A DNA stretch of 64,000 nt from Maritalea sp049801075 (GCF_049801075.1 NZ_JBNAGG010000003.1:124001-188000), one strand, 5' to 3'; positions 14,871 to 24,904 are shown, numbered from the stretch's first letter. A program made the numbers and translations. Notes: generated by a model not told the origin, from the sequence alone.

Positions 14871-17303
14871 TTAGCGCGCGCGGCAAGATAGGCGGGTTGT
14901 TCCGCCTTCTTCCAACACCAATTCCTGATTGGTGATTTTAGCGCGTACATTGCCCCACACATTGGCAAAGCCACCATTTACACGCGCACGGTGAAGGGCA
15001 TAATCCCCATCCACCAACGCGGTGCCCTTGTTCGGCTCGATCAGTGCCACCACTTGCCGACCAGAACAATTATAGCTTTTGGCCACAACCTCTGGGTCAG
15101 CACGCCCCATGGTGGGGTTGATGCGATATTCTATATCAGCGTTAGTGGCGACCATTGTGGTCAAGCATCCACCATTGGCTGCGCGCACCTCAAAGCCTTG
15201 CCCGGCTGATCGCGTAAGTTGCAATCGCGCACTGGGTGGCACTTCGCGTAGGAATTGACGCTGACCATTGGGGCCGATTTCATAGACTTCGACGGCTCGG
15301 CCACGATCATTTTTAAAGCCGATTGAAACAGCACGATTTCCCATGAACTGACTATTGGCGCTTAGATCGCACATATAGTTTGGGTTTGCCTGATAATTGT
15401 TCAGCGCCTGACGAGCTGCTGCGGTTTGCGTATTGATGTTGATGTTCACATTTGAATCAGACTGCTGATTGATCAGATCAAAGATATTGATGATCGTATC
15501 CACGGTCTCATTGCCTGTGCTCGGACGATCTGGGTCGACGCCGAAATCATCATCTCCGCCATCGCCAATATCTGGTTGTGCTGGAGGGCGACAGCCGCTT
15601 AGGAATCGTCGAATGACCGCGCCACTGCCTTTAAGTGAATAGGTTGCGGTTTGCTCGCCATTAACGGACCAGCGCACCAAATTGCCCAATGCCAGTGCCC
15701 GCCACATTGGATCGCGTGTGTCGATTGTCGCAATCGGCACAGCGCCCCAATCAAAGCCTTCCACCGAACGCGTTACCGCCCGCACACGACCACTATCGTC
15801 GCCAACATTCCAGCGAACATTGACGTTGCGTCCGCTGGCCAAGCCGCGTGGCGCTGACGCAAACATGATGCGCACGACATCGTCTTGCGGCGTGCACCGC
15901 GCTTCAATGCCGATGCGGTCTGTGCGGACATCACCAAATACCAACCGCAAATCGCCGTCGCGACGAGATGGCGGGGTGCTCCATTTAAGGCTGCTGTCGT
16001 CGCTCACATCGCCATAAACAGATGGGCCGTTAAAGCGTGTGTTACAGGCCTGAACAAATTCGCGAACCGGGCCCGCACTGCCGCTGAGCGAAAGCATCAG
16101 CCGATGATTATCGTTGGCAATAGCGGTGAAAGTCGCACCCGAAATCAACCCTTTCCACAAACGGTCAGATGTTGAACGGGAAAAGCTTGGTGCAGCCCTT
16201 GAACCGACAGGCGATTGACCCCGGTTACCGTTGACCACACCATTATAGCGACCTGTGGTCCAATCAATGCGTGTCCGGCGCGGCAGATTAGCCCGGGCCG
16301 GGAAACCATCAAGATAGATGGTGGCTTGACGTGAGCCGGGTTGGCACACCGCACTAACGCCAGTGCGGTTAAAGCTACGCGCTTCAAACTTCAGCGCAGC
16401 AATATCGTTCTCATTTTGCGCGGGAATAAAGCGCCAGCTATAGCCAGCCCGCAACGAGGTATCGGAGGCGAATTTCGGCTTTGGCGTGATGGTCACATCA
16501 AAGTTGGAGCCACAAAGGTCAAGCTGGCCTTCGCCCGATGCCCCAGAAGCGAAATTCACTTCGAGATTGCCGGTGCAATTGATGCCAGAATTGTCGGCGA
16601 AAACGCGGGTCCGTGCATCATTGCCAATATGGCGAATAATGTTCAATTTTTCGCCGTTTAGCTTGATGCCCGTGACTTTGTCGTCGCCACCAGAACGGAC
16701 CGTAAGAATTTCATAATAGCGTTGCGGCTCAACATCCAAAATCACTTCATTGTTGAAGGCACAAAGGTCTACCGTACGTTTGAAATTGTCAGCACCGGAC
16801 AAAGCTGCGGACAGCTCGCCCACACATTTGAAGCCGGAAGGGCCACGACGAATGTCGAATTCTACGCGATTTGAATCGGCGAAGGCGGTGAACGGTTGTG
16901 GCTTTCCATCAAAGCTGAGCGCCAGAATGCGTACATTTTCCTGCGATGGCACAATGGTGATGGTGCGCACCGATGGGCCAGAACCTGTGTCGCCAAAGCT
17001 CAGAGCGATCTGCCATTCTTCATCACATAAATTCAGTTGTTTGCGCAGGAAGCGGCCATTTTTGGCGATTAGCGACAAGGTGGCGTAACACTGATTTTCA
17101 TTCTCCAGCTCAATAAAGGCATATTTGCCTGCCTGCGCCACGATGTCTGCGCGCTGGCCATTGATGAAGGCCGATTGCAGCTCAATATTGGCTGGTTTGG
17201 TTTCAATGGTGAGAATGCGCGCTGCCGCCGCGCCTTGCACCAGAAATAGAATAGAAAGAATCGCAACGCCGATTTTGGCGCCGATAGAATTGAGCTTTTG
17301 CAT
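14871..17303 (-). CDS. Large secreted repeat protein with VHL-beta-like C-terminal region
   Basis: An 810-residue protein of unknown function with a signal peptide (about 1-27, cleaved after AAA). Residues 30-275 read as three related modules of about 80, each with an ITI.PS..N opening, an LNG or FDG turn and paired cysteines ending in LC. Residues about 285-570 hold two longer modules with a buried Trp and single cysteines. An Asp/Gly-rich linker and an Asn-rich stretch follow. Residues about 655-725 (VSIGFKNDRGRAVEVYEIG, then a Thr and GQGFEVRAANGGCL) resemble the VHL beta domain. The many cysteines suit the oxidising periplasm. A GAGGAGA ribosome site precedes the ATG. Function unknown. 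Confidence 0.82.
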   Translation of the reverse strand: MQKLNSIGAKIGVAILSILFLVQGAAAARILTIETKPANIELQSAFINGQRADIVAQAGKYAFIELENENQCYATLSLIAKNGRFLRKQLNLCDEEWQIALSFGDTGSGPSVRTITIVPSQENVRILALSFDGKPQPFTAFADSNRVEFDIRRGPSGFKCVGELSAALSGADNFKRTVDLCAFNNEVILDVEPQRYYEILTVRSGGDDKVTGIKLNGEKLNIIRHIGNDARTRVFADNSGINCTGNLEVNFASGASGEGQLDLCGSNFDVTITPKPKFASDTSLRAGYSWRFIPAQNENDIAALKFEARSFNRTGVSAVCQPGSRQATIYLDGFPARANLPRRTRIDWTTGRYNGVVNGNRGQSPVGSRAAPSFSRSTSDRLWKGLISGATFTAIANDNHRLMLSLSGSAGPVREFVQACNTRFNGPSVYGDVSDDSSLKWSTPPSRRDGDLRLVFGDVRTDRIGIEARCTPQDDVVRIMFASAPRGLASGRNVNVRWNVGDDSGRVRAVTRSVEGFDWGAVPIATIDTRDPMWRALALGNLVRWSVNGEQTATYSLKGSGAVIRRFLSGCRPPAQPDIGDGGDDDFGVDPDRPSTGNETVDTIINIFDLINQQSDSNVNININTQTAAARQALNNYQANPNYMCDLSANSQFMGNRAVSIGFKNDRGRAVEVYEIGPNGQRQFLREVPPSARLQLTRSAGQGFEVRAANGGCLTTMVATNADIEYRINPTMGRADPEVVAKSYNCSGRQVVALIEPNKGTALVDGDYALHRARVNGGFANVWGNVRAKITNQELVLEEGGTTRLSCRAR

Positions 17304-17414
17304 GTCCGTCTCCTCAAGCGCCCCCGCGCCTTACCCAAGACTACTATGCAATTTCAATTTTGTCGAAATTATGTAGGTGAGGCGAAAGCTTAGCACTTCC
17401 GCCCCATCTTAAAT

Positions 17415-19085
17415 CTAGAGAATGCCCGGCAGGTTCAGGCCTTTTTCGCGGGCGCAATCTTGAGCAATTTCATAGCCTGCATCTGCATGGCGCATAACAC
17501 CGGTGGCCGGATCGTTCCACAAAACGCGCTCCAACCGCTTGGCCGCTTCTGGCGTGCCATCGGCGACGATCACCACGCCTGCATGTTGCGAATAGCCCAT
17601 GCCAACACCGCCGCCATGATGCAACGACACCCAAGTGGCGCCGGAGGCTGTGTTCAACAGCGCGTTGAGCAATGGCCAGTCTGACACGGCGTCTGACCCA
17701 TCTTGCATGGCTTCGGTTTCGCGGTTTGGCGAGGCGACAGAGCCGCTGTCCAAATGGTCTCGGCCAATCACCACTGGCGCTTCCAATTCGCCATTGGCGA
17801 CCATTTCGTTGAAGGCGAGACCCAAGCGATGGCGATCCCCCAAGCCAACCCAGCAGATGCGGGCGGGCAGACCTTGGAACGAAATACGCTCGCGCGCCAT
17901 ATCGAGCCAATTGTGCAAGTGCTTATTGTCTGGCAACAGCTCTTTCACTTTTTGGTCGGTTTTATAGATGTCTTCCGGGTTGCCGGACAGCGCCGCCCAG
18001 CGGAACGGGCCGATACCCTGGCAAAAGAGCGGGCGAATATAGGCAGGCACAAAGCCGGGGAAATCAAAGGCGTTTTCCAAGCCTTCATCCTTCGCCACTT
18101 GTCGGATATTGTTGCCATAATCCACGGTGGGAATGCCACGCGCGTGGAAATCGAGCATGGCTTGCACCTGCACCTTCATGCTGGCACGGGCTTCGCGTTC
18201 CACCAATTTCGGATCGCTCTCGCGCTTGTCGCGCCACTCACCCATGCTCCACCCGATAGGCAGATAGCCATTGATGGGATCGTGGGCAGAGGTTTGGTCG
18301 GTGACAATATCTGGCCGCACGCCACGTTTGACTAGTTCAGGGAAAATTTCCGCTGCATTGCCCAACAGGCCAACCGATTTGGCTTCGCCTGCCTTGGTCC
18401 AGCGCTCGATCATCTCCAGCGCTTCGTCCAAGCTTTCGGCCTTTTCGTCGATATAGCGCGTGCGCAGGCGGAAATCGATGCTGTCGGGGTTGCACTCGAC
18501 GGCCAAGCAGGATGCGCCCGCCATCACTGCGGCGAGCGGCTGTGCGCCACCCATGCCGCCCAAGCCGCCGGTCAAAATCCATTTGCCTTTTAGGTTGCCG
18601 CCATAATGCTGACGACCTGCCTCGGCGAAGGTTTCATAAGTGCCCTGCACAATGCCTTGGGAGCCGATGTAAATCCATGAGCCCGCCGTCATCTGGCCAT
18701 ACATGGCCAATCCCTTTTTATCGAGCTCATTGAAATGATCCCAATTGGCCCATTTGGGCACGAGATTAGAATTGGCAATCAAGACGCGCGGGGCATCGGC
18801 ATGGGTTTTGAACACGCCGACAGGCTTGCCGGATTGCACCAGCAAGGTTTCATCGGTTTTCAGCGTTTTGAGGCTATCGACGATCTTGTCAAAATCGCCC
18901 CATGTGCGGGCGGCACGGCCAATGCCACCATAAACCACCAGTTCATGGGGATTTTCCGCCACGTCCGGATCGAGATTGTTCATCATCATGCGCATGGGCG
19001 CTTCAGTGGTCCAATCACCACAGATCAGGTCTGGCCCGATGGGCGAACGAACGGTGCGGGCATTTTTGCGTGGGTTGTCAGTCAT
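17415..19085 (-). CDS. hutU: Urocanate hydratase
   Basis: A 556-residue NAD-dependent enzyme that converts urocanate to imidazolone propionate, the second step of histidine degradation. Conserved stretches include SGKPVGVFKTHADAPRV, the NAD-binding GGLGGMGGAQPLA and the active-site QGLPARICWVGLGDR with its essential Cys. Two adjacent ATGs exist at 19088 and 19085; the second is better spaced from the AGGAGG ribosome site. It is the last gene of hutI-hutH-hutG-hutU, 9 bases after hutG. No clear terminator follows. Confidence 0.97.
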   Translation of the reverse strand: MTDNPRKNARTVRSPIGPDLICGDWTTEAPMRMMMNNLDPDVAENPHELVVYGGIGRAARTWGDFDKIVDSLKTLKTDETLLVQSGKPVGVFKTHADAPRVLIANSNLVPKWANWDHFNELDKKGLAMYGQMTAGSWIYIGSQGIVQGTYETFAEAGRQHYGGNLKGKWILTGGLGGMGGAQPLAAVMAGASCLAVECNPDSIDFRLRTRYIDEKAESLDEALEMIERWTKAGEAKSVGLLGNAAEIFPELVKRGVRPDIVTDQTSAHDPINGYLPIGWSMGEWRDKRESDPKLVEREARASMKVQVQAMLDFHARGIPTVDYGNNIRQVAKDEGLENAFDFPGFVPAYIRPLFCQGIGPFRWAALSGNPEDIYKTDQKVKELLPDNKHLHNWLDMARERISFQGLPARICWVGLGDRHRLGLAFNEMVANGELEAPVVIGRDHLDSGSVASPNRETEAMQDGSDAVSDWPLLNALLNTASGATWVSLHHGGGVGMGYSQHAGVVIVADGTPEAAKRLERVLWNDPATGVMRHADAGYEIAQDCAREKGLNLPGIL

Positions 19086-19094
19086 CATTTCCTC

Positions 19095-19895
19095 CTATGC
19101 CGCGGTGGCGCGGGCGGCTTCGTACAGCAAAGCCTCTAAGATCGATTTGAGAATGGGGCGCAGGCGGGCGCATTTTTCCCCATCCAGCGCCCAAGGGGCA
19201 TGTTCTGTTTTGAGATAAGCGCTTTGGGCAATTTCCATTTGGAACGCGCACACATTCTGGTCGGGTTGGCCATAATGACGCGTGGTCCAGCCGCCTTTAA
19301 AGCGACCGTTCAACACGCTTTCAAACTCGCTTTGTTGGGCAATTTCAAAGGCGCATTTTTCCATTTCCGGGAAGAGCGTTGCGCCTTCATTTGTGCCTAG
19401 ATTAAGCGCGGGCAAAGTGCCTTCAAACAGGAATGGCAGTTCGCTGCGGATGGAATGGCCATCATAAAGAACCGCAAAACCGTGCTTGGCCTTTATCCGC
19501 GCAATCTCTTCGCGGATGGCGGCATGGTAAGGCGAATGAAAGGCGATGCGGCGGGCTTCGATTTCACCGGGGGCTGGCTCCTGCCCTGGATGATAAAGCG
19601 GCTGCCCTTCAAAATCTATGGTGGGGCACAGCGTTGTCGTGTTTTGCCCGGGATAGAGCGACACGCCCTCGGGATCGCGATTGGCATCAATCACATAGCG
19701 GGAGAAGGTGGCACGGATGGTGGTCGCCTCTGGTATCAAGCCTTCATAGACCTCATCAATAAACCAGTCTGTGTCCACCAACGCCGTGCCGCGTTCATTC
19801 AGCCGCCCGGCAATATCAGCGGGCACAAAGGTGCCCACATGGGGGAAGGCAAGAATGAGTGGGCTATCGCCACGGGTCAGGGTGAACGGCTCCAT
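19095..19895 (-). CDS. hutG: N-formylglutamate amidohydrolase
   Basis: A 266-residue zinc hydrolase of the N-formylglutamate deformylase family. It contains the family's metal-site motifs FPHVGTFVP near residue 17 and LYDGHSIRSELP near residue 140. It releases formate and glutamate in the last step of the five-step histidine pathway. Its ATG lies directly before the stop codon of hutH in the same operon, so the two are translationally coupled. The partner enzyme for this branch, HutF, is encoded at 22731. Confidence 0.95.
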   Translation of the reverse strand: MEPFTLTRGDSPLILAFPHVGTFVPADIAGRLNERGTALVDTDWFIDEVYEGLIPEATTIRATFSRYVIDANRDPEGVSLYPGQNTTTLCPTIDFEGQPLYHPGQEPAPGEIEARRIAFHSPYHAAIREEIARIKAKHGFAVLYDGHSIRSELPFLFEGTLPALNLGTNEGATLFPEMEKCAFEIAQQSEFESVLNGRFKGGWTTRHYGQPDQNVCAFQMEIAQSAYLKTEHAPWALDGEKCARLRPILKSILEALLYEAARATAA

Positions 19896-21425
19896 CTATG
19901 CCTCCAGCGCCAAATCGATGTGCGCGGCGGCCAGCAAATGCGGCTGTTGCACCAATTGGCCCGCTTTCACCAAATCTGGAGAGATATAGCGGTCATCATC
20001 CAAGGCGCTCACCTCGTGCTGCACCGCTTCAATTGCCGCCTGTAACGGCGCGGAGGTGGTAAGCGGCGCGCGCAAACGTATACCTTGGGCGGCAGAGAGC
20101 AATTCAATGCCCAAAATGTGGGAAAGGTTCTGGTTCATATCCAGCAAGCGGCGCGCGGCATGGCAGGCCATGGACACATGGTCTTCCTGATTGGCGCTGG
20201 TGGGGGTGGAATCAACCGAACAGGGCGCAGCCTTTTGTTTGTTTTCAGACATCAGGGCGGCGGAGGTCACCTCGGCGATCATAAAGCCGGAATTGAGCCC
20301 CGGATTTGGCGTGAGGAACGCCGGGAGGCCGAAGGATAAGGCCGGATCAACCAGCAAGGCGATGCGTCGCTGGGCGATGGCACCCATTTCAGAGATGGCT
20401 AAGGCAATCTGATCAGCGGCGAAGGCCACAGGCTCGGCGTGGAAATTGCCGCCGGAGATGATTTCATCTTCGCTCACCACGAGCGGATTGTCCGTCACCG
20501 CATTGGCTTCCACCCGCAAAGTGTCGCCCAATTGCCGCAACAGGCCAATGACCGCGCCCATGACCTGTGGTTGGCATCGCAGACAGTAAGGGTCTTGCAC
20601 CCGTTCATCATTTTCCAAATGGCTGTCGCGGATTTGCGAACCAGAAAGCAACGCGCGCAATTGTGCTGCCGCATCAATCTGCCCTTGATGACCGCGCAGG
20701 GTTTGGATCATTTCGTGGAAGGGCGCATTTGACCCCATGGCTGCATCGGTGGACATGGCCCCGGTGAGGAGAGAAATTTTGGCCAAATGCCATGCCTCAA
20801 ACAGGCCCGCCAGCGCCAAGGCGGTGGAGGTTTGCGTGCCATTGATCATGGCCAGACCTTCTTTCGGGCCGAGCACCACAGGGGTCAGCCCGGCGCTTTT
20901 GAGGGCGTCTGCACCACTCATGCGTTGGCCTTGATAGAAGGCTTCACCCTCGCCGATCATCACCGCTGTCATATGTGCCAAGGGGGCAAGGTCACCAGAA
21001 GCACCGACTGAACCTTGCCCCGGCACCATAGGGGTGACGCCTTTTTCGAGCATATTTTCGATCAGCTCAATCAGTTCCCACCGTACGCCGGACGCGCCGC
21101 GCCCGAGCGAGAGCAATTTGAGCACCATCATCAAGCGCACAATATTGGCGGCCAAAGGTTCGCCAACGCCGCTGGCGTGCGAGAGGATCAGATTGCGCTG
21201 CAAGGTGGCCGCATCTTCCACAGCAATGCGGGTTTTGGCCAATTTGCCAAAGCCCGTATTCACCCCATAGACCGCTGGTTCGCCCTTCGCGGCTTTGGCG
21301 ATGATCGACGCTGCGCGTTCCACGGCGGGTTTTACATCAGGGTCCAGTTTTGCGGGCGTGGCGGTGCGAAAGATTTCTTCCAATTGGGTGAGGCTGACCT
21401 GCCCCGGTTGCAAGATCATGCTCAT
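19896..21425 (-). CDS. hutH: Histidine ammonia-lyase
   Basis: A 509-residue lyase that removes ammonia from histidine to form urocanate. The Ala-Ser-Gly triad that cyclises into the MIO cofactor is visible in GSVGASGDLAPLAH near residue 140. NTGFGKL near residue 57 and the HSxCVDSxPTSANQEDHVSM-type segment (here starting PCSVDSTPTSANQEDHV) near residue 405 are also typical. The start overlaps the hutI stop by 4 bases (ATGA), with GGAGGC upstream. Confidence 0.97.
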   Translation of the reverse strand: MSMILQPGQVSLTQLEEIFRTATPAKLDPDVKPAVERAASIIAKAAKGEPAVYGVNTGFGKLAKTRIAVEDAATLQRNLILSHASGVGEPLAANIVRLMMVLKLLSLGRGASGVRWELIELIENMLEKGVTPMVPGQGSVGASGDLAPLAHMTAVMIGEGEAFYQGQRMSGADALKSAGLTPVVLGPKEGLAMINGTQTSTALALAGLFEAWHLAKISLLTGAMSTDAAMGSNAPFHEMIQTLRGHQGQIDAAAQLRALLSGSQIRDSHLENDERVQDPYCLRCQPQVMGAVIGLLRQLGDTLRVEANAVTDNPLVVSEDEIISGGNFHAEPVAFAADQIALAISEMGAIAQRRIALLVDPALSFGLPAFLTPNPGLNSGFMIAEVTSAALMSENKQKAAPCSVDSTPTSANQEDHVSMACHAARRLLDMNQNLSHILGIELLSAAQGIRLRAPLTTSAPLQAAIEAVQHEVSALDDDRYISPDLVKAGQLVQQPHLLAAAHIDLALEA

Positions 21426-22639
21426 AATTTGCCTCCAAAAATACGCGCTTTGAGGGGATTGAATCCAATGCGGTAGCTAAGTTCTGCGGGGTGCTGAATG
21501 TTCCAAATGGCAATGTCCGCCTGCTGCCCAGCGGCCAAGGTGCCTCGATCTGCAAAGCCTAGGGCTTTTGCGGCATGGCGGGTGGTTGCGGCCAAGCATT
21601 CATCTGGCGTCATGCGGAACAGGGTTGCCCCCATATTCATGGTCAATAAAAGTGAAGTAAGCGGCGAGGAGCCGGGATTGCAATCAGTGGCCAATGCGAT
21701 GGGCACCTGATGGCGGCGCAACAGTTCGAGCGGCGGCAATTGGGTTTCGCGCAAGGTGTAAAATGCGCCCGGCAACAGCACAGCAACCGACCCTGCTTCG
21801 GCCATGGCCTTCACGCCTGCTTCATCCAAATATTCCAAATGATCGGCAGACAAAGCACCATAAGAAGCCGCCATCGCTGCGCCGCCCAAATTGCTGAGCT
21901 GTTCTGCGTGCAGCTTGATCGGCAAGCCGAGTTTTTGAGCCGCGTCGAACACCACTTTCATCTGTGCGGGAGAGAAGGCGATGCCTTCGCAAAAACCATC
22001 TACGGCATCGACCAAGCCTTCTGCGTGCAATTGCGGCAAGATGTCTTTGGCAACCAAGCGGATATAATCATCGGGCTGGTCTTTATATTCTGGCGGCGTG
22101 GCGTGGGCACCGAGGAACGTGGTGCGCACGGTGACATTTCGCAACGTGCCAAGCTGGCGCGCGGCCAAGAGCATGTTGCGCTCGCTCTGCAAATTGAGGC
22201 CATAGCCAGATTTGATCTCGATGGTGGTGACGCCTTCGGCGATCAGCGCGTCCAACCGGGGCAAGGCGCTTTCAACTAGTTGATCAACGCTGGCGGCGCG
22301 TGTGGCTTTCACCGTGGAGATGATGCCGCCGCCTGCGCGCGCCACTTCTTCATAGCTTGCGCCTTCCAGCCGCATTTCAAATTCGTTGGCACGGTCACCG
22401 CCAAACACAATATGGGTGTGGGCATCAATGAGGGCCGGCGTGGCCAATGCGCCGCCAAAATCTTCGCTGTGCCATGCGCGATAGTCCAATGGAATGTCCT
22501 GCGCGGCGCCGACCCAAGCGATTTTTTCGCCATCAATGGCAAGGGCACTATTTTCAATGACGCCGCCATAATTCTCGCCATTGGCGATCATCGGGGCGAT
22601 GCGCAAATTGGTGAGCACATATTGGGTAGGTTTCGCCAT
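21422..22639 (-). CDS. hutI: Imidazolonepropionase
   Basis: A 405-residue amidohydrolase that opens the imidazolone ring to give formimino-glutamate. It has the amidohydrolase metal motif DAHTHIVFGGDRANEFEMR near residue 68, the KSGYGL segment, a second-metal HAEQLS and ATDCNPGSSP near the C terminus. I start at the ATG at 22639, which has AAGGA upstream; a longer frame to 22669 is less likely. It heads the minus-strand hut operon and is divergent from hutF. Confidence 0.96.
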   Translation of the reverse strand: MAKPTQYVLTNLRIAPMIANGENYGGVIENSALAIDGEKIAWVGAAQDIPLDYRAWHSEDFGGALATPALIDAHTHIVFGGDRANEFEMRLEGASYEEVARAGGGIISTVKATRAASVDQLVESALPRLDALIAEGVTTIEIKSGYGLNLQSERNMLLAARQLGTLRNVTVRTTFLGAHATPPEYKDQPDDYIRLVAKDILPQLHAEGLVDAVDGFCEGIAFSPAQMKVVFDAAQKLGLPIKLHAEQLSNLGGAAMAASYGALSADHLEYLDEAGVKAMAEAGSVAVLLPGAFYTLRETQLPPLELLRRHQVPIALATDCNPGSSPLTSLLLTMNMGATLFRMTPDECLAATTRHAAKALGFADRGTLAAGQQADIAIWNIQHPAELSYRIGFNPLKARIFGGKL

Positions 22640-22683
22640 GGAAGAGATCCTTTTGCCGGGATTTATCATTGCGCTTTACTCAA

Positions 22684-22720
22684 ATATGTATATGCTTATT
22701 TTTATTATGTCCATACATAT
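22684..22720. promoter_or_regulatory. Inverted repeat in hutI-hutF intergenic region, candidate HutC operator
   Basis: ATATGTAT (22684-22691) and ATACATAT (22713-22720) are perfect 8-base arms across an AT-rich 21-base spacer. They sit in the 91-bp region between divergent hutI and hutF. HutC operators in pseudomonads carry TGTATATACA-like cores, similar to each arm. Control of both operons from here by the HutC encoded at 24109 is inferred. Confidence 0.5.
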
Positions 22721-22730
22721 TAGGTGAGAT

Positions 22731-24101
22731 ATGTCGTCGCTATTTGTGAAAACTGCATTGCTAGGCACAGGTTGGGCGCAAAATGTGCGCATTGAATGGA
22801 ATGCAGACCGCATCACGCAGATTGAAACCGACGCCGAAGTGCAAGCCAATGATCTGAATTTAGGGGATCAAATACTGCTGCCAGCGATTGGCAATTTGCA
22901 TTCCCACAGTTTTCAACGCGCCATGGCGGGGCTTACCGAATATCGAGGCGACAGCCGCGACAGCTTTTGGAGCTGGCGGCACCTGATGTATCAATTTCTC
23001 GATCAATTGACCCCCGGCGACCTCTACGCCATTGCTCGATTTGCCTTTATGGAAATGCTGGAAGCGGGCTATAGCGCGGTGGCGGAATTTCACTATGTTC
23101 ACCATCAAATGGGCGGCACGCTCTATGATAATCCAGCGGAAACCAGCCATGCGATTATCCATGCAGCACAGGATGTGGGCATTGGCCTTACCCATTTGCC
23201 CGTGTTTTACGCCTATGGCGGGGTGGACCAACGTGCCTTAAAGGGCGGGCAAAAGCGCTTTGGCCACACCATAGATCAATTTGAAAAATTGCTCGGCGAC
23301 AGCGAACAATTGTTGCGCAAAATGCCTGATGATTATCGGCTAGGGCTGGCCCCGCATTCATTAAGAGCGGCGAGCCAAGAGCAACTTAATCACTTGGTGA
23401 CGCTGCGTCCCAATGATCCGATCCATATGCATATTGCTGAGCAATTGGCAGAAATTGACGAGATTGAGCACATTTATGGCCAACGCCCCATGTCGTGGTT
23501 GATGGCTCATTATGATGTGGATGTGCGTTGGTGTTTGATCCACTCCACCCATTTGACCGACGATGAAACGAGGCAGTTGGCCAAGTCTGGTGCCGTGGCG
23601 GGGCTTTGCCCGATCACAGAAGCCAATTTGGGTGACGGGATTTTCAATGGTGTTGAGTTTTTGGAACTGGGCGGCACGTTCGGCGTGGGGTCCGATTCTG
23701 ATATTCGCATCACCTTGAGCGAAGAATTGCGGGTGTTGGAACATTCGCAACGTTATCGCCACAAAGGTCGTGCCATGTTGGCCCCCGCCAATGGCTCCAA
23801 TGGCGCCACTCTGTTTAATGGCGCGGCCAAAGGCGGCGCACAGGCGCTTGGCCGGGACCATGGGGCGATTGAAGTGGGCAAGCTGGCAGACTTTTTCACC
23901 CTTGATCGTGACCGGATGTTGGGCCATGGGCTAACAGGTGATCGGCAATTGGAGCATTGGATTTTTGCCAGTGACGACCAAGCGATTGATCAAGTCTGGT
24001 CTGCCGGGCGGCACATGGTGACGCGCGGGCAACACAAAAATCATGACGCGATCCGTGCAGACTATATTGCCTGTTTGAAAAAACTGCGGAGCGAATTATA
24101 A
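22731..24101 (+). CDS. hutF: Formimidoylglutamate deiminase
   Basis: A 456-residue metal-dependent deiminase that converts formimino-L-glutamate to N-formyl-glutamate and ammonia, the step that defines the five-step hut pathway. Motifs seen are LPAIGNLHSHSFQRAMAG near residue 50, EFHYVHHQ near residue 120, the HMHIAEQ metal histidines near residue 225, CLIHSTH near residue 270 and VGSDSDIRI near residue 320. It starts the plus-strand unit with hutC 7 bases downstream. Confidence 0.96.
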   Translation: MSSLFVKTALLGTGWAQNVRIEWNADRITQIETDAEVQANDLNLGDQILLPAIGNLHSHSFQRAMAGLTEYRGDSRDSFWSWRHLMYQFLDQLTPGDLYAIARFAFMEMLEAGYSAVAEFHYVHHQMGGTLYDNPAETSHAIIHAAQDVGIGLTHLPVFYAYGGVDQRALKGGQKRFGHTIDQFEKLLGDSEQLLRKMPDDYRLGLAPHSLRAASQEQLNHLVTLRPNDPIHMHIAEQLAEIDEIEHIYGQRPMSWLMAHYDVDVRWCLIHSTHLTDDETRQLAKSGAVAGLCPITEANLGDGIFNGVEFLELGGTFGVGSDSDIRITLSEELRVLEHSQRYRHKGRAMLAPANGSNGATLFNGAAKGGAQALGRDHGAIEVGKLADFFTLDRDRMLGHGLTGDRQLEHWIFASDDQAIDQVWSAGRHMVTRGQHKNHDAIRADYIACLKKLRSEL

Positions 24102-24108
24102 GCAAGCT

Positions 24109-24837
24109 ATGACAGAACGCGCTTCAGCCTCCCCCTATCTCACCATCAAGAATGATTTGCTCAGCCAAATCCGCAGCGGCCAATTGCGCCCGGGTGATGC
24201 GGTGCCGCATGAGGAAACCATTGCGCAGCAATATGGGGTGGCAAGGGCCACGGTGCATCGGGCGATGCGAGAGCTGGCGGAAGAGGGTTTTGTTGAACGC
24301 AAACGGCGGGCGGGCACGCGGGTGGCAGCCGTTGGCGGCCGCACCACCAAGGTGGATATTGCGTTGGTGCGCGATGAAATTGAGCGCACAGGCGCGCCCT
24401 ATCGTTTTGAGATATTAAAGCGTGACATTTTATCAGGCGACCCTTTTGGTCAACGTATCTTACGCGTCGACGCCAATCAGCCAGTTTTGTATCTGGAAAT
24501 TCTCCATTTTGCCGGAGAGCGCCCCTATCAGCTGGAAGAACGCTGGATTAATTTGGATGTGGTGCCAAGCGCAGAAACACAATCCTTTCAAGCTTCAAAC
24601 CCAAATGAATGGCTGATCGAGACCATTCCTTATGCCGAGGCGGAGCATAAATTCTCTGCTCAGAATGCAAATGCGCACCAAGGTGCCGCGCTAGATGTGC
24701 CGGAGGGGGAAGCCCTGTTTGTGATTGAGCGACGCACGGCGTTGGATGCGAAAATGATCACTTATGTGCGCATGTTACACCCGGGCCAAACTTATGCCAT
24801 GGCCGCCACCGATTTCAGCCTATCGACGAAAAATTAA
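24109..24837 (+). CDS. hutC: GntR-family histidine utilisation repressor
   Basis: A 242-residue GntR/HutC regulator. The winged helix-turn-helix spans about residues 8-72 (GDAVPHEETIAQQYGVARATVHRAMREL). The rest is the UTRA ligand-binding domain, with PVLYLEILHF near residue 124 and a C-terminal GQTYAM. HutC proteins bind urocanate and release hut promoters. It follows hutF by 7 bp, which puts it under its own control. The ribosome site is weak, in line with coupling to hutF. Confidence 0.93.
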   Translation: MTERASASPYLTIKNDLLSQIRSGQLRPGDAVPHEETIAQQYGVARATVHRAMRELAEEGFVERKRRAGTRVAAVGGRTTKVDIALVRDEIERTGAPYRFEILKRDILSGDPFGQRILRVDANQPVLYLEILHFAGERPYQLEERWINLDVVPSAETQSFQASNPNEWLIETIPYAEAEHKFSAQNANAHQGAALDVPEGEALFVIERRTALDAKMITYVRMLHPGQTYAMAATDFSLSTKN

Positions 24838-24904
24838 CTCAACACTGATAAGGGTTTAACTCGCGTCCAAAGTTGAGGGATTTTTGGCGCGGTTAGGGGT
24901 TATC

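Noticed and set aside
19455..22279. Long plus-strand frames opposite the hut genes (for example 19455-20045 and 21710-22279)
   Set aside because: They are antisense to clear hutG, hutH and hutI coding and arise from codon bias; no family motifs.
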